From Pseudomonadota bacterium (GTDB lineage: Bacteria; Desulfobacterota; Syntrophorhabdia; Syntrophorhabdales; Syntrophorhabdaceae), in assembly GCA_026388215.1 (NCBI GenBank), contig JAPLKF010000136.1, forward strand, positions 1 through 36,033: a DNA stretch of 36,033 bases, in the 5' to 3' direction. The position numbers and the translations under genes are program-made. Each line of letters opens with the position of its first letter. The first letter of the stretch is position 1. Below are positions 10,136 through 15,911 of this stretch, in pieces. The notes beneath the pieces were generated by a model. The model did no database searches. It was not told the origin of the DNA and saw nothing but the letters and a program-made list of their open reading frames with translations.

Positions 10136-11061
10136 GGCAGTTCCTTTTTTATGATAAACCTTGGTCTTCTTCTTACCTCCTGATATATCCTCCCTATATA
10201 CTCCCCTATGATCCCAATGGCAAATATCTGAATACCTATAAAAAAGAAGAGTATTGCGAAAAGGGTAAATGTACCTTCAACCTCAGGACCCACTATCAGC
10301 CTCCTTACAAAAAGGAATATGGCAAATAAAAGGCCTAAGAGGGCTATGACCACACCAAGCATACTGAAGAACTGTATGGGGAGCAGGGAAAAGCTTGTCA
10401 TCAGGTCAAAATTGAGCCTGAAGAGTTTAAATAAACTATATTTTGATGTGCCCCTTTTTCTCTCCTCATGGGCAACCTCAATCTCTATGATCTTTTTTGC
10501 AAAAATATTTGCGAGGGCAGGGATAAAACTCGACGTTTCCGTGCACATATTTATATAATCAATGATGTTTCTTCTATATGCCCGGAGCATGCATCCATAA
10601 TCCTTCAACTTAACACCAACAATCCTGGATGTAATCTTATTGACTATGAAGGACGGGATCCTTCTAAAAAGTGAGTCTCTACGGTTTTTTCTATAGGTAC
10701 CCACAACCTCATATCCTTCTTCTATTTTCTGGACAAGTTTCGGTATCTCCTCAGGGGGGTTTTGTAAATCTGCATCTATCGTGATGACAATATCGCCTTT
10801 TGAAGATTGAAAGCCTGCAAATAGCGCCATATGCTGGCCATAGTTTCTATTAAACTCAATCACCTTAACATTTTTATAACGGTTATGAATATCCTCAAGT
10901 ATCATCTGTGTGCCATCTGTGCTGCCATCATTTATGTAGATGATTTCATAGGTCCTCTTAATACCCTCCAGCGTCTCATACAAGCGCTGATGTAGCTCCG
11001 GGAGGGATTCATCTTCATTTAAAACCGGGATTAATACCGAGATATGGGGCTTATCTTCCAT
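10132..11061 (-). CDS. arnC: ArnC-like undecaprenyl-phosphate glycosyltransferase (GT2)
   Basis: This 309-residue GT2 enzyme has an N-terminal catalytic domain with ISVLIPVLNEDESL, YINDGSTDGT (sugar-nucleotide Asp) and ITIDADLQNPPEE (the DxD-type metal site). Two C-terminal membrane helices (around 230-255 and 265-290) and a basic tail (RRRPRFIIKK) complete the ArnC/dolichol-phosphate-mannose-synthase layout. It would transfer Ara4FN from UDP to undecaprenyl phosphate on the cytoplasmic face. GAGGAAC precedes the ATG at 11061. The related function of transferring glucose (GtrB) cannot be excluded from sequence alone, but the gene is coupled to the formyltransferase by overlapping ATGA. Confidence 0.87.
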   Translation of the reverse strand: MEDKPHISVLIPVLNEDESLPELHQRLYETLEGIKRTYEIIYINDGSTDGTQMILEDIHNRYKNVKVIEFNRNYGQHMALFAGFQSSKGDIVITIDADLQNPPEEIPKLVQKIEEGYEVVGTYRKNRRDSLFRRIPSFIVNKITSRIVGVKLKDYGCMLRAYRRNIIDYINMCTETSSFIPALANIFAKKIIEIEVAHEERKRGTSKYSLFKLFRLNFDLMTSFSLLPIQFFSMLGVVIALLGLLFAIFLFVRRLIVGPEVEGTFTLFAILFFFIGIQIFAIGIIGEYIGRIYQEVRRRPRFIIKKELP

Positions 11062-11080
11062 AGTTCCTCACAAATAATTC

Positions 11081-11189
11081 AGGGTATAGGGTATAGGGGT
11101 TAGGGTATGGTAACAAACAGTTCGGAGTAAAAACTGTGAACTGTGAACTGCTTTCGCCATTATTTAATGCTGATAGCTGATAGCTGATG
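11081..11189. repeat. Three heptamer-phased repeat tracts between arnT and arnC
   Basis: In 110 bp there are three different tandem 7-mers. AGGGTAT-type units run at 11081-11115 (AGGGTAT, AGGGTAT, AGGGGTT, AGGGTAT, then GGTAACA). AACTGTG, AACTGTG, AACTGCT lie at 11132-11152. GCTGATA, GCTGATA, GCTGATG lie at 11169-11189. They fill nearly the whole arnT-arnC gap of 137 bp. None is coding. Confidence 0.85.
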
Positions 11190-11198
11190 GTTGACTTT

Positions 11199-12749
11199 TT
11201 ATTTTCCATCTCTCCTCACATAAAACGTATAATGTTCTTTTTCATATCTTGCCTTTTTTACAGGTAAAAAACGGGTGTTCAATTCTTCCCTGATGGGCGC
11301 TGATGGTTTGTCCTCCACGATGAGTAGTATATCACTTTTGGTATCCTTTATCTCCTTCATATCAAAAACCGGATGGATTGGCTTACCAGCATAGAATATC
11401 AAACCTGCTGAATTAAAACCATAGGTATAAATCTCCATATCCTTTTTGAAGCCTCTCAGCTCATCCGTTATTAATCGAGGGGATTTAAATGTTCTATCCA
11501 TTAGAGGCATATAGTATGCATTATAGAAGTATCCAGCAAAGGCGAGGTAGAAAATAAAAAGCGAAAGGGCCCATTTTGGCGCCTTCTTCATTATCACGTA
11601 AAAAAACATACCACCTGTAATGAAAAGTATAACAACGTATATGTAGAGGGAAGATGGGCCTTCTCGAAATATGCTTACAGCAGAGTATGGCAGGGTATAA
11701 AGCACAACAATGGAGACAAGGGGTATAAGGGCAATAAGGAGAGCAAAACACTTGAGCAGTATATTTGTCCATTTATTTTCAATTAGCCACGGCCAGCAGT
11801 CCCTTATGTACACACCACACAGTAACGCACAGGCGGGATATAAGGAGAGTAGATATATTGCCCTTTTACTCATCGACAATTCAAAAAATAAAAATGTGAA
11901 AATGAACCATACAAGGGGCAACCAGTACCCCTTTCTAAAGGCATGGTAAATTGAAAAAGGAAGCAAGATGCTCCATGGAAGAAAATTAAAGAATAGTTTA
12001 TGAAAATAATAGTAAAGGGATTCTATATGGTCAAAGGCATTCGTATATCGTGCAAGATTTTGTCTTAAAATAAATTCTCTCCAATACTCTTCCCCTGCCA
12101 GAAGAAACCAGATTGACGAAATCACGAGGGATAAAACACATCCTATAATAAGAGGCACGATGAATCTTTTAAATTCTCTCTTTATAAGCAGATAGATGAA
12201 TATAGTACAAGCCGGTATTATTAGACCAGCAGGGCCTTTTGTGAGGGTTGCAAGGGATGCGGGAATAAAGGAAAGGATAAGATGCCATCTTTTCCCCTTT
12301 ACAATAAAAAGGTAGCTGAAAAATACAGCGAGCCCTATAAAAAATGCAAAGGTCATATCCATTACGGATTCCCTTGCATTTGAGAGAAACTGATAGTTTG
12401 TTGCAAGAATTATAGCGGAGAGGAATCCCCCTTGCGAATCAATCAGTATCCGCCCCATATAGCAGGTTACCAATAAAAGTAAGGTTGCAGAAATAGCAGA
12501 CGGCATCCTTGATGAAAGCTCATCGAGAATACCCCTTACCTTTGAGGCAACAATTATCATCCACGAAAAAAAGGGAGGCTTTTCAAGGTACGGCCTTCCA
12601 TTGAGGTAAGGATGTATGTAATCCTTCCTTTCCATCATCTCCCTTGCCATTATAGCCTGTCTCGGTTCATCAGGATCCCAGAGGGCTATTGTCCCCAGAT
12701 TATGGACAAATAGAATATAGGCGAGGGAAAGGATTATAAGTATTTTCAT
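11199..12749 (-). CDS. arnT: ArnT-like undecaprenyl-P-Ara4N:lipid A transferase (GT83)
   Basis: This integral membrane glycosyltransferase has 516 residues from the ATG at 12749 (MKILIILSLAY). A longer in-frame start at 12851 would translate an octamer repeat and is unlikely. The first periplasmic loop has LWDPDEPRQAIMAREM with the catalytic-type acidic residue, then NGRPYLEKPPFFSW, as in PMT/ArnT enzymes. About twelve membrane helices follow, with a soluble C-terminal domain. ArnT moves L-Ara4N from the undecaprenyl carrier to lipid A in the periplasm, lowering negative charge and polymyxin binding. It is the first gene of the operon here. Other GT83 proteins transfer different sugars, so the assignment leans on its neighbours. 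Confidence 0.82.
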   Translation of the reverse strand: MKILIILSLAYILFVHNLGTIALWDPDEPRQAIMAREMMERKDYIHPYLNGRPYLEKPPFFSWMIIVASKVRGILDELSSRMPSAISATLLLLVTCYMGRILIDSQGGFLSAIILATNYQFLSNARESVMDMTFAFFIGLAVFFSYLFIVKGKRWHLILSFIPASLATLTKGPAGLIIPACTIFIYLLIKREFKRFIVPLIIGCVLSLVISSIWFLLAGEEYWREFILRQNLARYTNAFDHIESLYYYFHKLFFNFLPWSILLPFSIYHAFRKGYWLPLVWFIFTFLFFELSMSKRAIYLLSLYPACALLCGVYIRDCWPWLIENKWTNILLKCFALLIALIPLVSIVVLYTLPYSAVSIFREGPSSLYIYVVILFITGGMFFYVIMKKAPKWALSLFIFYLAFAGYFYNAYYMPLMDRTFKSPRLITDELRGFKKDMEIYTYGFNSAGLIFYAGKPIHPVFDMKEIKDTKSDILLIVEDKPSAPIREELNTRFLPVKKARYEKEHYTFYVRRDGK

Positions 12750-12773
12750 GTATATATTTCCATTGTTATGAGC

Positions 12774-12805
12774 GCTCAAGGGTTCAAGGATTCGAGGGTT
12801 CGAGC
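12774..12805. repeat. Octamer-phased repeat upstream of arnT
   Basis: Four consecutive 8-mers read GCTCAAGG, GTTCAAGG, ATTCGAGG and GTTCGAGC. A CACTTGG...CCCCTTTAG tail follows at 12812-12827, which resembles the tail of the larger octamer array near 26400. The tract lies in the arn 5' leader, between promoter and arnT start. Confidence 0.75.
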
Positions 12806-12853
12806 GATTTTCACTTGGCCCCTTTAGCACTTTGCCACTTCCTTTAAGCAAGA

Positions 12854-12882
12854 TTTATATTCTAATATTTGACATTTTTCAA
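12854..12882 (-). promoter_or_regulatory. Probable arn operon promoter, -35 inside attL core
   Basis: On the minus strand TTGAAA (12882 to 12877) is followed after 17 nt by TATAAA (12859 to 12854). Both boxes match the sigma-70 consensus at five of six positions. It reads toward arnT, whose ATG is about 105 nt downstream. The -35 box lies in the 23-bp att repeat, the -10 in host flank. Confidence 0.6.
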
Positions 12883-12885
12883 TAT
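12863..12885 (+). repeat. attL: 23-bp attachment-site repeat, left copy
   Basis: A perfect 23-bp direct repeat begins TAATATTTGACA and ends TTTTTCAATAT; the other copy is at 20875-20897. It lies 111 bp past the integrase stop. The core is an imperfect dyad (ATATTTGA ... TCAATAT around a 5-6 nt centre), as expected for tyrosine recombinase crossover sites. The neighbouring bases differ between copies on both sides. Confidence 0.85.
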
Positions 12886-12983
12886 TTCTTTGCTTTGTCA
12901 AATAGGAATTTTCAATATCATTAATCATTCCAATTAAGTCCTGATTCGTCATAGATCGGTGTTAGACGAAAAAAGTGATTTTT

Positions 12984-13003
12984 TTCTAACGGTCTTCTAA
13001 CGG
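12984..13003 (+). promoter_or_regulatory. Paired TTCTAACGG repeats near attL (candidate arm sites)
   Basis: TTCTAACGG occurs at 12984-12992 and again at 12995-13003, an 11-bp period. The second copy contains the integrase stop codon (TAG on the minus strand, 12997-12999). The same paired arrangement is found at 14419-14437 and 20743-20762. An inverted GTTAGAC lies at 12961. Confidence 0.6.
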
Positions 13004-14058
13004 CCATAAAAAGTGTTCTCCAGTTTTGCAACCTGTGTGCGTGAAAACTCTGCATCGTTGAAAAGATGTCCATACAGATCAAAGGTGGTCTTAATAGTTG
13101 AATGACCAAGCTGTTCAGAGATATATTTAGGGTTCTGTTCGCCATGTATCCTTATGCTTGCATTGGTATGTCTCAGACTGTGCCATTTAACAGGGTTTAA
13201 GCCTGCATCCTTCAAAGCTGGCCTAAAGTATAGTTTGACAAAATTATGGTGAATGACAGGGCAACCCCGCCTTGTTGGAAATACAAGTTTTAACTCATTC
13301 CCAGGACATTGTAATTTCCACTTTTTAAACTCCAGTGCAAGAGAAGGTGAAATATCAACCTTCCTTTCGCTCGTTTCTGTTTTCGGTACGTTGAGCGTAC
13401 CCTTCCATAGAGAATGTCTCACGTGGATCACGCTGTTATCAAAATCAATATCCTCCCAGGTTAAACCCCATAGCTCATTAGCACGGAGTCCGGTAAGGAT
13501 CGCCGTAAGAACGGCAACACGGTAATGAAGGTCTATCTTCTCCAGGAGCTTGTTTGCTTCCTCAACATCAAGTATTGATACACGCTTTTTCGTAACACGG
13601 GGGTTTTTGATAAACTCTCCCGGGTTTCTTTTCGTGTATCCCCAGTGGTAAGCGTGTTTAAGCATTTCCTTCAAAACAATAGTTTCCCATTGTGCCGTGG
13701 AAGGTTGAACCTCTTTTAACCGTTTCGAGATAAAGGCCTGTATGTGCGCCCCTGTTATATTCTGTAACAGAGCATCGCCGAAGTGGCTCGTAAATCTTGC
13801 GACAACGTGTGTATAGCCCATTTTAGCAGTTTCTTTGATATTGCTCTCAACGTAGCTTTCAATCCATATCTTGCCAAACTCTTTAAATGTCACCTTCCGG
13901 ACATCCTGAAACCTTCCTTCCTGTGCTACTGGGAGATTTTCATTTAAAACCCGTTCAGCATCTTTCTTTGTTTCACCGCCTCTTAACCATTTTCGCTTAG
14001 ACCCAATGGCAATGACGGCATAATACGTATTTCCTTTCTTTGCTATACTTCCTCTCAT
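12997..14058 (-). CDS. int: Tyrosine recombinase / integrase
   Basis: This 353-residue phage-type integrase has three parts. The first 50 residues (RGSIAKKGNTYYAVIAIG...) form an AP2-like arm-binding domain. Residues 55-155 are the SAM-like core-binding domain. The catalytic domain has the full active site: Arg192 (TGLRANELWGL), Lys226 (NVPKTETSERK), His293 and Arg296 (HSLRH), His319 (LGHS) and the nucleophile Tyr329 (TFDLYGHL). It catalyses integration and excision between att sites. The ATG overlaps the upstream HTH gene by 4 nt, so the two are translated together. The 3' end lies 111 bp from the attL repeat, and its stop codon is embedded in a paired direct repeat that is a likely arm site. 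Confidence 0.96.
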   Translation of the reverse strand: MRGSIAKKGNTYYAVIAIGSKRKWLRGGETKKDAERVLNENLPVAQEGRFQDVRKVTFKEFGKIWIESYVESNIKETAKMGYTHVVARFTSHFGDALLQNITGAHIQAFISKRLKEVQPSTAQWETIVLKEMLKHAYHWGYTKRNPGEFIKNPRVTKKRVSILDVEEANKLLEKIDLHYRVAVLTAILTGLRANELWGLTWEDIDFDNSVIHVRHSLWKGTLNVPKTETSERKVDISPSLALEFKKWKLQCPGNELKLVFPTRRGCPVIHHNFVKLYFRPALKDAGLNPVKWHSLRHTNASIRIHGEQNPKYISEQLGHSTIKTTFDLYGHLFNDAEFSRTQVAKLENTFYGR

Positions 14059-14285
14059 ACATCCTCCTTTTTCTTTTCCTTTTTCGTTTTACTCTTTTTC
14101 ACCTCCTCCTTTCCTGAGAAATATGCTCTAAGGTCTTCCTCTGTAATCATCCAGTTCTTTCCCACTTTCCTACCCTTGAGCTTCCCTTTGGTAAACCATC
14201 CCCGGATTATCCTGGGATTCATTTCAAGTGCCTTTGCAATATCCTCGACATCGTAAAGCGTTATACTACCTATCTTTTTTACCAT
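14055..14285 (-). CDS. HTH_17 / excisionase-like DNA-binding protein
   Basis: This 76-residue protein has a MerR-like helix-turn-helix (HTH_17). It includes TLYDVEDIAKALEMNPRIIR, then a wing KGKLKGRKVGKNWMITEEDL, and a very basic C-terminal tail. Such proteins act as excisionase (recombination directionality factor) or regulator in integrative elements. GAGGTG at 14293-14298 (minus strand) precedes the ATG at 14285, and its stop overlaps the integrase ATG. It is first in the transcript from a TTGACA/TATATA promoter whose -10 region overlaps two direct repeats. Autoregulation by this protein is therefore a reasonable guess. It could be either Xis or repressor; sequence does not decide. Confidence 0.8.
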   Translation of the reverse strand: MVKKIGSITLYDVEDIAKALEMNPRIIRGWFTKGKLKGRKVGKNWMITEEDLRAYFSGKEEVKKSKTKKEKKKEDV

Positions 14286-14313
14286 GTTGGCACCTCGTTA
14301 ATAATGTCATGTT

Positions 14314-14345
14314 ATGTATATATCATGTATATATAATGCTGTCAA
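14314..14345 (-). promoter_or_regulatory. Promoter and candidate operators of the xis-int operon
   Basis: On the minus strand TTGACA (14345 to 14340) is followed after 17 nt by TATATA (14322 to 14317). The plus strand has two copies of ATGTATATAT at 14314-14323 and 14325-14334, an 11-bp period covering the -10 and spacer. That placement suits a repressor binding one face of the helix. The ATG of the HTH gene is about 30 nt downstream. Confidence 0.6.
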
Positions 14346-14418
14346 GCGTTATTTTTGTAATATATGATATATTGCAATATAAAAAATCATATAAAGATAT
14401 TGGTATGTTGTAATGCGC

Positions 14419-14437
14419 TTCTAACGGCATTCTAACC
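14419..14437 (+). promoter_or_regulatory. Paired TTCTAAC repeats, internal copy (candidate arm sites)
   Basis: TTCTAACGG at 14419-14427 and TTCTAACC at 14430-14437, with an 11-bp period as in the other two pairs. The second copy contains the stop codon (14432-14434, minus strand) of the 92-residue HTH gene. The pair lies upstream of the xis-int promoter. Confidence 0.55.
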
Positions 14438-14710
14438 ATTCCCATGCCTTTTCATCCATTGCAAAATTGCATTTTTCGAGAACCTCAGAGATTTACCAGC
14501 TTTCATATAGGGAAAATCAGAAAGGCCATGTTGTGAGTTATTCGCCCATTGATAGACTTGCCCCTTGCTTTTATTCAAAACCTTTGCAACCTGGTCAACG
14601 GTCAACAGATCGTCTTCCCGTTGATCCTGCCTGGATAGCAACGGACGGATCAGTTCAACAACCTTTTCGGCTATTGCCTGGAGGTCTGAGTGTTCAAGCT
14701 CAAGCTTCAT
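14432..14710 (-). CDS. Second HTH_17 (AlpA/excisionase-like) protein
   Basis: This 92-residue protein has an N-terminal helix (LELEHSDLQAIAEKVVELIR) probably for oligomerisation. A winged helix-turn-helix follows: LLTVDQVAKVLNKSKGQVYQ, then YMKAGKSLRFSKNAILQWM. This is the AlpA/HTH_17 layout seen in satellite and prophage regulators. AAGGTG precedes the ATG at 14710. It sits between the candidate origin-like region (14711-14804) and the xis-int promoter. It may be the regulator or the excisionase, with the 76-residue protein filling the other role. The stop codon lies inside a TTCTAAC direct repeat. Confidence 0.75.
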   Translation of the reverse strand: MKLELEHSDLQAIAEKVVELIRPLLSRQDQREDDLLTVDQVAKVLNKSKGQVYQWANNSQHGLSDFPYMKAGKSLRFSKNAILQWMKRHGNG

Positions 14711-14804
14711 TCATTCACCTTGCCTGGTGAGGCAGGGGGAGGGGGGATGACGTCATGAATGGAAATTTCAATATAACCCTCTTGTGGATGCGCCACAAAT
14801 ATTT
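14711..14804. other. Structured 94-bp intergenic region in the element
   Basis: Within this gap are a small hairpin (TGCCT/AGGCA, 14723-14736 region), a G-rich tract GGGGGAGGGGGG (about 14736-14747), a perfect palindrome ATGACGTCAT (14747-14756), and a hairpin TTGTGG/CCACAA (14782-14787 and 14793-14798). No T-run follows any of these, so they are not simple terminators. The density of structure suggests a replication origin, nicking site or regulatory leader, but nothing proves it. Confidence 0.4.
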
Positions 14805-15227
14805 TCATTTTCGGATTCCCTGCTGTTTTCGATGTTTAACTATTTTCTTTATCTCCTCAGGATATTTCTCGTGGCATTTTTGGCAAAAATCAGCATTGCA
14901 GTCAGTAAGCGGGGCCAGGCAAATATCACAAAGCCCTTTTTCCTTTTTGAAATCACAATTACAATACTCTACCCTGAAGCGTACATTAAAATCCGGGAAG
15001 CTATCTAAAAAAGCCTTGTTATAATTTTCCAGGGTTCCATGTTTCTGAGTGAGTTCTAAGGCCTCCCGGAAGACATCTTCTTCTGTATAAGGCTTTACGA
15101 AATTTTTGGGTATCATTTCTTTCAATGCCCTTACCGTGTCAAGCGCCCATTGTGCTGGGGTGTCCTCTTTGACATTCAAAAAATTTTCCAGTTTGTCTAT
15201 CTTATTCCTTAAATCTTTTATGGACAT
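14805..15227 (-). CDS. Cys-rich (zinc-ribbon-like) hypothetical protein of the element
   Basis: This 140-residue protein starts with a coiled-coil-like helix (MSIKDLRNKIDKLENFLNVK). The C-terminal third holds eight clustered cysteines: YCNCDF, GLCDICLAPLTDC, ADFCQKCHEKY, a pattern expected for one or two zinc-binding knuckles. I do not recognise a named family. AGGGGGT precedes the ATG at 15227. It lies 9 nt after the terminase-small-subunit-like gene and probably shares its transcript. A DNA- or protein-binding role is plausible from the zinc-like cluster, but this is inference. Confidence 0.65.
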   Translation of the reverse strand: MSIKDLRNKIDKLENFLNVKEDTPAQWALDTVRALKEMIPKNFVKPYTEEDVFREALELTQKHGTLENYNKAFLDSFPDFNVRFRVEYCNCDFKKEKGLCDICLAPLTDCNADFCQKCHEKYPEEIKKIVKHRKQQGIRK

Positions 15228-15236
15228 ATATACCCC

Positions 15237-15656
15237 CTATTTATAAACTTTGCGCCTGATTATTATTTCTTCCAGGGCTTGAAGCCTGTCTTCAACTTCT
15301 TCAATTTCTCTTAATCTTAAACAATGCGTTAAAAGGTCATTCGCTGCCCTTCTCTTAACAGATTCATCCTTACTGTTGAGGCATTCCATAAGCACTTCTA
15401 CAGCCTTCCTGATTGAGGTCTTTAAATTCGATAAGCCTTCTTGGATTACCTCATTACGTTGACGTGTAAGCTCGTCTTTGTAGTTTGGGTCTTGTAACCA
15501 CCCATAAAAGGTAGTTTTAGGGACGTCTGCTTGTTTACACCCGTCCTCTATTGATTTTGCATTGAGGATACAGGATATAGACCTTAACTGCCTATCAGTA
15601 AGCTGTACGATTTCGCATGTTTTCGGACTCAGCATTTTGTTATCCCTTATTTCCAT
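15237..15656 (-). CDS. phBC6A51-type HTH protein, terminase small subunit-like
   Basis: This 139-residue protein has an N-terminal helix-turn-helix. It begins LTDRQLRSISCILNAKSIED and continues CKQADVPKTTFYGWLQDPNY. Long helices follow, including SNLKTSIRKAVEVLMECLNS and KDESVKRRAANDLLTHCLRL, ending in a coiled coil. The order resembles phBC6A51-type HTH proteins and phage terminase small subunits, which recognise pac DNA and oligomerise. No large terminase subunit is present, which is the situation in phage satellites that redirect a helper's terminase. GGAG at about 15664-15667 precedes the ATG. A plain transcription regulator is the alternative. Confidence 0.65.
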   Translation of the reverse strand: MEIRDNKMLSPKTCEIVQLTDRQLRSISCILNAKSIEDGCKQADVPKTTFYGWLQDPNYKDELTRQRNEVIQEGLSNLKTSIRKAVEVLMECLNSKDESVKRRAANDLLTHCLRLREIEEVEDRLQALEEIIIRRKVYK

Positions 15657-15659
15657 AAC

Positions 15660-15911
15660 TTAATCTCCATTGTTAAAAAGAATCCCCTGTACGTGCTTAA
15701 CTGGAGGGTTCTGTTGTCTGCTTTTATCGTTGAACATCCTTTCAGCATATAGGACATATTCATCAAGGATAGCTGCCGTTTCATCTTTGTTAAGGTGCCG
15801 TGCATATCCCTTGTCAACCAACCCCTGTTCATTCGGAGTTCTGAACATCTCACCTGGTTGAAGAATTTCGCCATTGAGTTTTAAAAGTCTGAGAGTTTTT
15901 AGTATTCCCAT
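15660..15911 (-). CDS. Small hypothetical protein downstream of primase gene
   Basis: This 83-residue protein begins MGILKTLRLLKLNGEILQPG and contains LVDKGYARHLNKDETAAILD, a K-G-Y-A-R stretch seen in small primase-associated phage proteins. The ATG at 15911 overlaps the end of the primase gene by 13 nt, and its stop is next to the SD of the terminase-small-subunit-like gene. This end-to-end packing is the reason to choose this frame over an overlapping 75-residue alternative (15647-15874), which has no such fit. The function is unknown. Confidence 0.65.
   Translation of the reverse strand: MGILKTLRLLKLNGEILQPGEMFRTPNEQGLVDKGYARHLNKDETAAILDEYVLYAERMFNDKSRQQNPPVKHVQGILFNNGD

Noticed and set aside
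12750-12851. 34-residue N-terminal extension of ArnT
   Set aside because: It would translate the octamer repeat; the ATG at 12749 gives a normal start with a hydrophobic first helix.
12896-12901. A second TTGACA on the minus strand just inside the element
   Set aside because: At 17 nt downstream there is AAAATG, a poor -10; the TTGAAA/TATAAA pair is a better promoter for arnT.
15647-15874. 75-codon frame overlapping the 83-aa gene
   Set aside because: The 83-aa frame fits end-to-end with the primase gene and the next SD; this one does not.
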